Source: Fusarium oxysporum f. sp. lycopersici 4287
Lineage: Eukaryota; Ascomycota; Sordariomycetes; Hypocreales; Nectriaceae
Direction: 5' to 3'
DNA length: 64,000 nt
NCBI RefSeq assembly: GCF_000149955.1
Contig: NC_030989.1
Coordinates: 3,478,505-3,542,504, forward strand
Shown: positions 1-9,718 of the stretch, piece after piece
Layout of the letters: every line of letters starts with the position of its first letter
Numbering within the stretch: the first letter of the stretch is position 1
The notes under the pieces: model-generated
Databases searched by the model: none
Seen by the model: only the letters and a program-made list of their open reading frames with translations
What the model was told of the DNA's origin: nothing
Translations under genes and position numbers: made by a program

Positions 1-627
1 GTCTTTACTTCATATTGAGGAGTCAATTGAGGTTTTGACAAGTTATGAAACCTTGGCGGTTAATGTTGGTCAAGTCGATTTAGGGCTCAACGAGAGCAAT
101 GTCGGCAGCAAGGCAGAGTTCCAACATGTTGCAGGCCTCTGAGAGCAGGATAATAAAGAACAAAATGAGATCATTGAACAAAGTCAATTAAATTGAAATT
201 TCCTTGAATATCAGTCTTACAGTTGAAATGCTCTGCGTGCAGTTGATCAATGAAACCTTCCAAGACCATCACATTACTTCATCAAGATATCGCACGCCGA
301 TTGAACCGAGATCTTGGCGGACCAACAGATCAGGGACTAGTTTAGTCAAGAGAAGTGGTGCTATTGGTAAGAGATGACGACGCTGCCGAGACCCCATCGT
401 CTTGGGTCTGACGAGCATGGGGCTTGGCACGACAAGGTTTGCATCTAACGGAGCAGCCACAACTCTATATGGGCCCAGCCATGACATCTGCCAACGCTCT
501 GCGCCTTCCGGGCCACGGCTTGGAGCTGAAGTGGCGTCATACGGAAACTATCGATGAAGCCAAGTTTATCACCAGTGGCTGAGGGTTGCAATGCCGAGAT
601 GTAGATGTCATAGGTGGCATTGAAAAC
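1..627. other. Intergenic stretch, no gene seen
   Basis: No convincing coding region is visible. One minus-strand open frame (269..487) has no recognisable domain and lacks supporting splice or promoter signals. Confidence 0.5.
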
Positions 628-635
628 TATATATA
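628..635 (+). promoter_or_regulatory. TATA box of the first Met-Cys-x-Pro gene
   Basis: TATATATA lies about 240 bp upstream of the ATG at 875. It is followed by a long C/A-rich leader with short CAACTT repeats (about 808-850). A strong TATA plus CA-rich leader is typical of strongly expressed or inducible fungal genes (inference). Confidence 0.5.
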
Positions 636-874
636 CTGCCCATGATTCCTTTCATCGTAATTCATTATCATCACCAATAACGGACCAATAAACGGTACAA
701 CTCAAACTCTTCAGATACCCTCTATTACATACCTTATCAACAAACTCTAAACACATCCAAACTCAACAGAACCTACAACGAGTTATCTCCACAGCAAGTC
801 AGCAACCAACACAACTTCAACAACTTCAACAACTCAAATCACTTCAAAACCACAAAACCACAACTTCAATCACA

Positions 875-1105
875 ATGTGTCTCCCCTTCCGAAGAAGCCA
901 ACCCCGCTATAGCTCCGGCGGCGGCGGAATGATGGGTGCTCGCCCAGTCAAGGTAGTTCACCACCATCACCACGGTGGAGGTCGCATGGGTGGAGGCATG
1001 GGAGGCGGCGGTATGATGGGAGGAATGGGAGGTGGACGACGCATGGGTGGAGGCATGGGAGGCATGATGGGCGGTGGTAGAAGAATGGGAGGACGACGAT
1101 GCTAG
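875..1105 (+). CDS. Small Met-Cys-Leu-Pro-Phe glycine/methionine-rich protein
   Basis: A 76-residue intronless product. It begins MCLPFRRSQPR, has a five-histidine run near residue 31, then imperfect GGGMGG/RRMGG repeats, and ends in Arg-Arg-Cys. I do not recognise an enzymatic domain. The Met-Cys start next to basic residues, shared with the genes at 12033, 12914 and 14091, suggests S-acylation at Cys2 and membrane association (inference). The ATG follows a CA-rich leader (tcacaATGTG) and a TATATATA box. The long minus-strand frame over the same bases is a shadow of the low-complexity Gly codons. The shared N-terminus and promoter style argue that it is real, although low complexity makes homology hard to prove. 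Confidence 0.6.
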   Translation: MCLPFRRSQPRYSSGGGGMMGARPVKVVHHHHHGGGRMGGGMGGGGMMGGMGGGRRMGGGMGGMMGGGRRMGGRRC

Positions 1106-1437
1106 GCGCAGCAACAACAATTGAGACCGCCTGGACGTCAATGCCAGGTGCAGCAACGACAATTGAGACAGGCTGGTCGTCGATGTTAGAAGATGAATTC
1201 TTGTATTATTAAAGCGATGGTATGGATCAACGATTAAGAGACACTTTTTATGCGAAATAGATATATCCCTTCAACTCTGCTGTCACGAATTCCGATATCA
1301 TTCTTGCCTATCTCGCAAAGAATTAAGTGATGAACTTGAGTGGAGTATTAATTCGAGAAAAGTCAGTACTATCCGACATTGGCCCTCGGATGGCCGTTAA
1401 CACATTATCATTGTCTCCAAGTGCATAAGTCGCAGCG
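1106..1437. other. Intergenic, convergent 3' flanks
   Basis: This holds the 3' flanks of the Gly-rich gene (+) and the deiminase gene (-). Just after the stop, about 1108-1180, a GCAGCAACRACAATTGAGAC-like stretch occurs twice, a short imperfect repeat. Nothing else is seen. Confidence 0.4.
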
Positions 1438-2634
1438 TTAGAACTTCAATTCCCCCCTTCGTACGGCCCTTCCAAACCAACCCTCCATTGGAACCTGCTG
1501 TGTAGCACAATGAATTCCTCCGCCGAGTTTGGGAAGGATGTTCAGATCAACCTGAACAACCTCCCGATCTGGAAAGTGCTGGCGAAACAATTCGTAGGCA
1601 TCATCATCAAGCTTTCCGACTCCGAAGCGCGGCATGATCAGGCCTCCGTTGGGGAGGTAGTAGTTGGCGTATGAAGCAACGGTCACATCGAAATGATCCC
1701 AATTCTCACCAGGGAGGTCACTGGGATGAGGCTCTTCAACTTCAAAGACTTCCAATCGTCTTCCTCGATGATCTGTCGCGTTTCTCAAGATTTCCTTGGC
1801 TTCTTTGTAGGCTTGGATCACCAGCGGATCAGCACGTTCAGAGGGTCTGCTGAGAAGAACCTGGCCCTCTTTGATGAATCTTGCAAAGGCATCGATATGA
1901 AAGTCGGTGATATCGTAGCCTTTGACCCCGGTAAGCCAGATCACTTTGTAGATTCCGAAGTATTTCTCGAATAGTTCTTCCAACTCTTTCTTCGATTTCC
2001 CGGGATTACGGTTCTCATTGACGATGGAGCTCTCAGTCGCCAGAAGGGTTCCATCTCCATCGACCTCAAGCGCTCCTCCTTCACTAGTGAAGCCACCGTC
2101 AATAATAGGTATGACATTTCCCTGGGGCGCACTTCCGTCCTTTTCATCCTTACGGTCTATGACTGAAGCTTCTGGAATCTCGATATTCGCAGCAACCGCT
2201 TCATCACCAGAGGATGGTATCTTCATCCCCCAGTAATTGAAATTCAGCTTGAGCCCAGTAGAACAACCATTTTGCGTTCCATGAACAAAGACCGGTCCTG
2301 TATCGCGAATCCAAAGCTCACTTACGGCCAGTGGTCGCACGGTAACGTTATCAGACACCGTTGCAGACGCTTCATGAACGTCTTCCGGGCGGGCAAACAT
2401 CGTGATTGGCTCGAAGCGGGAAATCGCATTGGATAGAGCCGAGACTTCCGCGCGTGCTTGTCGAAGGATCTTCTCGTCTACAATAGAGGCGGGAGATGGC
2501 CATGCAGTTAACGTTTGAGAGTGCTTTTGCCATTCCGGTGGCATGCGATACCTCCCAGAAATTCTCTGTATTTGGCTTGGATCCATGAAGCTTTTGACTG
2601 GGGCCTTGATGGATCTTTGCAAGGTCCTAAACAT
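1438..2634 (-). CDS. Agmatine deiminase / peptidyl-arginine deiminase family protein
   Basis: A 398-aa intronless protein of the Porphyromonas-type PAD / agmatine deiminase family (guanidino-group-modifying fold). Known members hydrolyse agmatine to N-carbamoylputrescine plus ammonia, or deiminate arginine. Visible family landmarks are MPPEWQKHSQTLTAWP near residues 31-46, WIRDTGPVFV with the substrate-binding Asp, the FHIDAFARF segment with the His-Asp pair, and GGGIHCATQQ near the C-terminus carrying the nucleophilic cysteine. All key residues appear present, so it should be active. The first about 30 residues are basic and Ser-rich before the conserved Met-Pro-Pro-Glu-Trp start, so the true start could be internal (Met17 or Met31), or the extension could be a targeting peptide. 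Substrate choice cannot be read from sequence alone; a polyamine role is the default inference. Confidence 0.9.
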   Translation of the reverse strand: MFRTLQRSIKAPVKSFMDPSQIQRISGRYRMPPEWQKHSQTLTAWPSPASIVDEKILRQARAEVSALSNAISRFEPITMFARPEDVHEASATVSDNVTVRPLAVSELWIRDTGPVFVHGTQNGCSTGLKLNFNYWGMKIPSSGDEAVAANIEIPEASVIDRKDEKDGSAPQGNVIPIIDGGFTSEGGALEVDGDGTLLATESSIVNENRNPGKSKKELEELFEKYFGIYKVIWLTGVKGYDITDFHIDAFARFIKEGQVLLSRPSERADPLVIQAYKEAKEILRNATDHRGRRLEVFEVEEPHPSDLPGENWDHFDVTVASYANYYLPNGGLIMPRFGVGKLDDDAYELFRQHFPDREVVQVDLNILPKLGGGIHCATQQVPMEGWFGRAVRRGELKF

Positions 2635-3007
2635 GAGAGTCGAGCGTTGTTGTGTTTGTGTTTTGCGTGTTGAGGGGCTGAGTTGAATTGTTCTCGAAGC
2701 GGGGCGAGTAGGCTCTTATTAATGTGTTCTCTCAGTCGGTGATGGGGCCTCTCCTTTTATCCCCCAAACCTTATTCAAACAGTAACAAGGCCCCAAAACC
2801 TTTGTTGTGAGTATGATCACATCATGAAGGCTGTACTCCCCAAAGACTTTAGTACTTCTGTAAACTGTGAGCATTGTCACGTGATATCGCTCAGGATCCG
2901 GTAACACGTCGCGTAACCTTAGCTCGGGCTTATACTCCTTTCATCTCCTCCATAGCCTTCGAGGCTCCCGCTATTGCACCCCAGTATCTTCTTGCCGGTA
3001 TTTGATC
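2635..3007. other. Divergent intergenic promoter region
   Basis: This separates the deiminase gene (-) from the F-box gene (+) and presumably holds both promoters. No distinct motif was recognised. Confidence 0.5.
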
Positions 3008-5100
3008 ATGTCCACCCGAAGGAGCGCCAGACTCCACGCTTTGCAGGACCAGGGGCCTATAAGCGCCCAGAATGACTCCGTACCTGACATGCCTAGCAAA
3101 ACAGCCAAGCGGAAAGGAACAGTGAGCGAATTGCACGAAAAGCCCTTCGCCATCGGCAATACGAAAAGACACATCGCCAGTAAGGATGGGAGGCCAGCTA
3201 CAAAGAAAGTAAGGGCAGAAACTAGTGGCAAGACGACTAAAGAATTGTCCGCGAAGTCTCCAAAGAGTACAGCAACCGATCTTCTTTGGTCCTGTCCACG
3301 AGAGATTCTGAACTTTATTTTGGACCATGTGAGATGAATGCCATCCATAACTCAGTTAGCCCAGTGCTGAACGCAATCAGATCGAGGATACTAGAACGCT
3401 CGGAAGACTAAGCTGCACCAGCAAGAGCTACTTTGCCATGGTTACACCTCGGCTCTACGAGCGCATCAATGTCTCTGTATCATATCATGCTCATATTCCC
3501 AAGCTCATCCGAACTCTTGAGCCATTCCTATCTATTAATCAGAAAAAACAACTCAGGAAGGAGGGCCAGTATCGAGGCCAACAAGAAAGCTTTTCAAACG
3601 TAATTGATCCCCAAAAGAAGCCTCGTTTTGGGGAGTACGTCCGTCAAGCCAATCTTTTTATCGGCGACCCAGGAAAAAACCACAAGTTCATTGTGAATCG
3701 ATATGTCGAGGAAGCTCTGAAAAATATGACCAATCTCGAGGTCGTCGAAACTTCCAGTATTACAGAGTATGCCAAATTTCCTCTTCTACGGTTTCTCAGA
3801 CTGATACATTTCCAGATCTATTTCCAAGAGTCTAGCCAGCCAAAAGAATCTCAGGGCATTGAATGTATCTGCCGGTAACTTGGGAGAAAGCGAGGCCAAA
3901 TCGCTGGCCAAAATCAAAGATCTCAGGCACTTGGCCATCCATCTGCTCGGTTTTGCTAGCCCCAACTTCCGAAAAGATAACACTCCCTTATCCTTGATTC
4001 TCAACTCTCGATCGACCCTTCGAAGTCTAGAGATAGAGACTGGATCATTCAGTTCTGTGTTCTTGGATGACTGGCCAAAAAGCAAGAGCCTTACGTCACT
4101 CAAATCATTCTCTCTTACTGGAGCCACTATTGATGAAGACTTTTTGAGCGCTCTGGCAAATGCTGTAGACTTTGTTGCGCTAGAAGAATTGAAATTTGGC
4201 TATCTTTCACATGACCTCAAAATATTGTTTGGACATCTCAGCAACATCTTTTCCAAGGCCCGAGATGACCAGAAGGCCAACATCAAGCTGCGCAGTTTGG
4301 AAATTGAAATGGGAAAAGAAACTTCTTTCGTGGTACCAGAGGAGCAAGAAGCGTATGTCGACGCCAGGATCGACTTTATATCGTCTTTCGACACTTTGAC
4401 CTGTTTGGAGCTGCATGACTACGGCCAATACCGTCAGGAGATCACAGTCAACCCCGGTCTGAAGAGCTCACTCGTCAGAGCTATTCTCAAACATGAAAAA
4501 TTGACCAAGCTGAAGATATCCTACAGGGGCGTGACCAGTGGCTACAAAATAACGTGTTTGGAGCCTGACACGATCTTGACTTTGGTCGATAATCTTCCAG
4601 AGTTGAAGGTGTTTGAGTTCATTCCAGAGCCGACCAAACTCGTAAGTACCACAAATCCGTGAACAAAGGAACCATTGCTAATACAGAGGCAGGCAGAAAT
4701 TGCTAGAATAATATGCCGTGGCCGCAACCTGACAACCGTCACTCTTATCACAGGGGGCTCCTGGTCGAGCCTCGCTGAAAATCAGGAGAAGGGTTTGGAG
4801 TTTCTGCACTCAATCTTTGAGCGAGTTCTGAAGGGCGATGCGGATAGCGACGCTGGAGTCTTTGAATGGGAAGACCATAGCAAGATCACGCGCGTAGCCG
4901 TGGATTGGATGATATGGGAAGTTGGATCGAAACTTGGTAAGGCAAAAAAAGGAATGAAAAAGACAAAGAAGATGAGCGTTACAGTTGGCAAGCAAAAGCG
5001 GGAGGTTGTGTATCGTGATATCGCGGATTTTGTACGCGTTCCTCTTCTCAATGGGCTTGGGAGCAAATGGTTAGACAAGGTTAAGAACGATATCAAATAA
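3008..5100 (+). CDS. F-box protein with LRR-like C-terminal region (4 exons)
   Basis: My model is exons 3008..3328, 3381..3766, 3816..4641 and 4687..5100, giving 648 aa. The introns are 52, 49 and 45 bp, all GT-AG, with branch-like gctgaac and actgata. Phases close exactly across all junctions. The N-terminal 90 residues are basic and Ser/Thr/Lys-rich (likely disordered or nuclear). An F-box-like segment follows, beginning LLWSCPREILNFILDH and continuing across the first intron into LGRLSCTSKSYFAMV. The remainder has irregular leucine-rich spacing (LRHLAIHLLGF, LRSLEIETGSF, LTSLKSFSLTG) typical of fungal F-box/LRR proteins. Such proteins recruit substrates to SCF (Skp1-cullin) ubiquitin ligases; the substrate is unknown. 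The start is the first in-frame ATG. Confidence is high for one spliced gene, moderate for the F-box call. Confidence 0.8.
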
Positions 5101-5400
5101 TTTCGATAGCGTAGTAGAATACCAGGCATGAATGAATTAGAAGCGCTTTGAACATTCGGATTTGTCAACAGCACAATGCTTCGGTAGTCCGAAGTTCATC
5201 AGTCAGCTACCGTCGGCGTTGATTTGAAGACGCGAAATGCCAGGGTGATGCAGCGATATTTATAAGCAGAAGACGTAACGAAGCAGAACGATTATGCCAC
5301 TCTGAACACTGATCTTTCTATTTAATTCTCGCGATCTTTTCACAATCAGATATTTTCTTATCAATTCATCCACCAAGTAAACAATCACCCAATTACCGTA

Positions 5401-6293
5401 ATGTCATCCAAGTCCTTCTACGCTCTCATCGCTGGCGTTGGCCCTGGCACTGGTAAGCTTACCCCTCCTACTTGACTCCCCTGCTTACTGATCTTGAACC
5501 AGGTCGTTCCGTCGCTTTGCGATTCGCTCAGAAATACCCAGTCGTATTGCTTGCTCGTCGGCCTGAGAGTTATGAGAGTACTCTTGCAGATGTCCAGAAG
5601 GCGGGTGGTAAGGCGATCGGAGTCTCAGCCGACGTAGGAGACGCTGCGTCTTTGAAGAAGGCCTTTGAGACTATCAACAAGGAATTGCCGGATAGTCAAC
5701 TCGCAGCCGCTATTTACAACGTTGGAAGTGGTGGTTTTGCTAAGAAGCCTTTCTTGGAGCTTACAGAGAATGATCTCAATGCCAGCATTGATGGATCCAT
5801 GTATGTTGTCCTATCGTATCGTAAATGCACTCCACTGACGACACAAGCCGAGCATTCTTCAATTTTGCACAATCTACTGTCCCTCATCTCCTCGAAGCAG
5901 TGCCAAACTCTCACTACCCTCCAACCCTAATCCTCACTGGCGCCACGGCTTCCATCAAGGGTTCCGCGCAGTTCAGCACCTTCGCAGCTGGAAAATGGGG
6001 CCAACGCGCGATGCATCAATCTCTCGCACGTGAGTTTGGTCCAAAAGGTGTCCATGTAGCTCATGCAGTTATTGATGGAGTTATTGATATTCCTCGTACC
6101 AAGCAATGGGCTGCTAATGACGGTGCCGAGGATGGAAAGATTAGCCCTGATGCGGTAAGTTGATCAGCCCGTTTATCTTGAAGGTTACTGATGATATTTG
6201 TAGATTGCTGAGGCTTACTGGAACCTTCATACTCAACACCGATCCGCATTTACCCAGGAGATCGATATTCGACCTTATCTTGAAAAGTGGTAG
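5401..6293 (+). CDS. Atypical short-chain dehydrogenase/reductase (4 exons)
   Basis: Exons are 5401..5452, 5503..5800, 5848..6154 and 6204..6293; phases match and yield 248 aa. The N-terminus MSSKSFYALIAGVGPGTGRS carries the Gly-rich dinucleotide-binding loop in the GxGPGTG form used by one SDR subgroup instead of TGxxxGIG. ADVGD and the YNVG segment (equivalent to NNAG) follow. In the catalytic region the sequence reads LTGATASIKGSAQFSTFAAGK, so the usual catalytic Tyr of YxxxK is Phe while the Lys is kept. This subgroup exists in fungi and bacteria and its reaction is not well defined; it may bind NAD(P)H without classical SDR chemistry. The short first exon is supported because it supplies the missing half of the nucleotide-binding loop. 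Confidence 0.85.
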
Positions 6294-6772
6294 AAGCTGC
6301 GCCATTAGCCTCAATTATAATCCAAATCGTTGTTGCATAAGCAAAATTTCCATATCATTGAGAAACGTGGCTCACAATCGTCCATGATATGATCTCATTA
6401 AGGTATTTAGAACTTGAATGATGACTAGTTGTAATTACATGCATGGTGAATCTTATCCGAGAGCCGAGGCAGTAATTCCGTGAGCTGCGTGTCAGGATAT
6501 GAATGGCCACTTGGTACAGTGACCATCAGCTAGTGCAGCAATTATATTGACTTCTGCCTATATTTTGCATTAATCGAACGCTGGTTTTCAAGAATGTTTT
6601 GATATCTACGGCTATATATCGCCCTTTGGCCGTCGTCCGCGGATCAGCAAGCCGACCCCGCTTTTGTGATCAGTATAAGTTGACATCAGTAAGTTCAAGT
6701 ACTTGCGCACGCACATGGACTTAACTTGCTCATTCATAAGCTCTTAATAAGGTCCTACCATCTTGTCAAATC
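6294..6772. other. Intergenic region
   Basis: This holds the 3' flank of the SDR gene and the promoter of the tautomerase gene. No further gene or motif is seen. Confidence 0.5.
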
Positions 6773-7300
6773 ATGCCTTTCTATGAAGTCCACCACTCTT
6801 GTCCTTTCACACAGGACCAACGTCAAAGCCTAGCAACCGCAATTACAAGGCTTCACTGCGAAGCCTTCAATACACCAGCATTCCTGGTCCATGTACGCTT
6901 CTTCGCAGAAGACAACACCGACAACACTTACTTCGTCGCTGGAAAGTCACATCCTCTATCATCGAACCGCATCTCTGGAAACGTTCGCACGTCTGCAGCC
7001 CGATCGAAAGCAGATTTCGATGAGCTTGGTGCCAAGATCGAAGCAGCTTGGTACGAAACGCTCCAAGTCACGTCGCCACCTGAGAAGTCAACTTGGAGCG
7101 AGGAAGATGAGAAGACGAGGTTAATTATGGTGAAATTCGTACCTCTAGTCACGATTCGAGAGGGAGGAATGGCTGCGCCTCAGGCCGGCGAGGAAGAAGC
7201 CTGGCTTAAAGAGCAGCTACCTCATATCGAGAGTATGGCTGAAAAAGGCGTTGAGGACTTCATTGACTTCTGGAATGAAGCCAAGGGGAACAAGGGTTAA
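6773..7300 (+). CDS. Tautomerase-fold protein (cis-CaaD / oxalocrotonate tautomerase-like)
   Basis: A 175-aa intronless protein beginning MPFYEVHHSCPFT. After Met removal the amino-terminal proline would be the general base, as in the tautomerase superfamily. Helix 1 (QRQSLATAITRLHCEAFNTP) and the strand FLVHVRFF match the fungal 'putative oxalocrotonate tautomerase' group, which fuses two beta-alpha-beta units (about 150-175 aa). The second half contains LIMVKFVPLVTIREGG. Relatives include isomerases and hydrolytic dehalogenases; the real substrate here is unknown. It lies 480 bp downstream of the SDR in the same orientation, so a shared metabolic role is possible but unproven. Confidence 0.75.
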   Translation: MPFYEVHHSCPFTQDQRQSLATAITRLHCEAFNTPAFLVHVRFFAEDNTDNTYFVAGKSHPLSSNRISGNVRTSAARSKADFDELGAKIEAAWYETLQVTSPPEKSTWSEEDEKTRLIMVKFVPLVTIREGGMAAPQAGEEEAWLKEQLPHIESMAEKGVEDFIDFWNEAKGNKG

Positions 7301-7993
7301 TGATAGATATTCGGTAAGGATAAGAGGGTGATTGAAGAGCCGTATGTTTGTGGAATCCGCGGTGGATAAATTAAAACCCAAACAACAGCAACCTGTTGGT
7401 GCATCAGGCAAAGCAAGAATTGACATTGATAGATAGCTATAGCATTATCTAGGAATTCTGAGGGGAATATACTTAATAATAAACCCCTATTAGTACCTGG
7501 TTGCCTCTGGAATGCTGTCGTTGAATTGCTCTGAGTGGTTACTGTGGCTGGCCGTAACTGTAAGGCTGTATAAAAAAGCTGACCACTATAATCGATGGTA
7601 ACAGCCACTGTCTATGGAATGGAAAGTTTGAGCTGGGAAGTATCGCAAAAAATAGCCCAGAAGTTGCAATACGAGATTTCCACGAGGTTAGGCTTGAGGG
7701 CTGAAGTTAATATGAGTTGGTGGCGGCGTCACTAAAGCCTTTTACGTGAGTTCAGTGAATGATACTGCATATCGTAGGAGTTTTCACTGCCGCCTTCCCG
7801 ACTTGGTATCCATTATTGGTAGTTTTAGTTCGTTTGCGAGCGGATAGACCGGCAGTGGCCTTATAGATTTTGCTCTAGTAAAGTTGGCGTTCATGAGTGT
7901 TAGATATAAGAATGCGATGGGTTTCTGGTCGTTATTGAATTGCTTCCTACGACAATAACCACTCGACCATTCCCAGCAAATATCTTACAAAGG
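7301..7993. other. Intergenic region
   Basis: About 690 bp without a supported gene. Short open frames on the minus strand lack coding character. Confidence 0.5.
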
Positions 7994-9124
7994 ATGTCTC
8001 GCCTAGAACTGCGCTTGGAAGGGGAATCACATTGGTGGTTGGATGGACCATATGGCTCTGTCAAATTCGATTCTGAGCGAGCTGTTGACTTGTTCGTCCG
8101 AGCGATGTCCGAAGGTCCTGATGCTCTGAAAGACCATCTGCTCTCTGGTACTGTTTTTTCAGTCATTAAGTCCGGAAATGTCGATGTAGCAGAGCTGTTT
8201 TTAGCTTTATGGTTCGAATCAGCAAACGGGTTTACTGTTGCCGGCGCCAGTGCCTGTTTTCTTGCGCAGGATGAGGATGAAGAAGATATCATGAGCTGCC
8301 TTGCTCAAGCAGGACATTGGTTGATTGAAGTTGCTGAATCTGAAAGTAAGAAACAAGATATCTGCGTTGAGTCAATCACTAATTAATCAAAGGTGTCGTA
8401 TGCTATGTCAAAGCAAATGCACCTCGCGCGGCCAAGCCGGCAGACAAAACCGGCCCGCCTCCTCCGCCTGAGCGTAGGCGATCAAGCCACGATACGCTCA
8501 AGTCAATCGTAGATGGTAAGAATCTTTTACATCGAATACAACTCGCAAGAACGCATGATAACCGTAGAGGGAGATCCGAAACTATTTGAAGCGGCCATCC
8601 AAGCATTGAAAAAGCACAGAGCCAAGCCTAAAAATACTCCGTCTTCCGATCTGAAACCCCAGGATTCTCGCGATGTGGATGCCACATACACCCTCACCTG
8701 GTGGAATCAAACAGGTGGTGATCTTCTCACTCTTTACGACGCTCAAGTGCATCCATCCTTCATCTTGTCTGTAAAGGCTATGCCAGACAAACATTTCCGT
8801 ACTGATTCAACATCCCTAGCGTGTTTCTTTACCAATGGGGCCTGGGCACAGGGCGAGACGGACGGATACTCTATCTGGTATGCACCCAATGGGTCCTGGT
8901 TTGGGGTCAACATCCATTGTCCTGTGCAGGTCATTGGTATAGGCACTGCACCATATTATGAGGTCGCTTGGTCTGAATGGGGTAAGGAGACGTTTTTCAA
9001 ACCGGTTGATGAGCCTCACATGTCTTTTGACTTTCCTCGCTCTCTTGGATATAATATTCAGATCAAGACTCAAAGCGGACATTCCACTATTCTTGTTGAT
9101 GTAATCATTAGCAAGTTCCCTTAA
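7994..9124 (+). CDS. Unknown two-part protein with beta-rich C-terminal domain (3 exons)
   Basis: Exons are 7994..8345, 8393..8515 and 8568..9124; phases agree and give 343 aa. The N-terminal part (MSRLELRLEGESHWWLDGPY...) is acidic and partly helical. A basic Pro-rich linker (TGPPPPPERRR) is encoded by the small middle exon. The C-terminal about 150 residues look all-beta and Trp/Tyr/Gly-rich (TYTLTWWNQTGGDLLTLYD, GYSIWYAPNGSWFG, YYEVAWSEWGKE). I do not recognise the family. The C-terminal pattern could be a small beta-sandwich of the kind seen in aegerolysin-like or lectin-like proteins, but I see no diagnostic motif and make no functional claim. There is no signal peptide, so a cytosolic location is likely. 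The start is the first ATG in the coherent frame. Confidence 0.65.
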
Positions 9125-9718
9125 GCTGATGATAGGACGACTGTTGGACTGTCGAAATCTCTGTGCCATGTTCTTTTGCCCATCAATCAAATTTGGTTTA
9201 TACTTCACAAGATACTGCCTGGCTCGCATATCGTCCTGTATATTTCACTCAGAAGCCTAGCATCATTATCTGAGTTACGTCAGAAGATTCAATATCGGTT
9301 CAGAGTCTGCGACTGCTGGAAATGTAAACACTGAGTGAAGGGACGGACGTCGCCTTCGCGGGAATTGGACGAAAATGACAGCAAGGTTCAGAACCCCACG
9401 GCAACGTCAACAGGGATCAAGACGCATAAAAAGGGGCGCCTTACCAAGAATGGCAGGCGGGGAATCAGGGCAAAGTTTCAATTGCTACCAAATCTTGACA
9501 AATTCCTGGGTTACAGTACGACGGAATCCCCTATCAATCTGTACAGTATTCTTAATTGACCTTTCTTGTCGCTCGTTAAACCGATGTAATTGTTTTATTT
9601 CTTGCTTATATTTTCATTACTCTTTGTCTCTTGCAGCTATACCTACCAATGTTCGCTCAATTGCACTCAACGCTGAGCTTCAATTGAGCACGTCGCCAAC
9701 TTGGTGAGCATTGAGAAT
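9125..9718. other. Intergenic / 5' leader of the BCS1-like gene
   Basis: A pyrimidine-rich stretch ending ctcttgcag at about 9637 could be the acceptor of an intron in the 5' untranslated leader. No coding exon was identified. Confidence 0.35.

Noticed and set aside
866..1162. 98-aa minus-strand frame rich in His/Ser/Ala
   Set aside because: Antisense shadow of Gly/Met codons of the small protein at 875; low complexity only.
9335..9707. Two short plus-strand frames upstream of the BCS1-like gene
   Set aside because: Basic low-complexity peptides without domain; more likely 5' leader or intergenic DNA.
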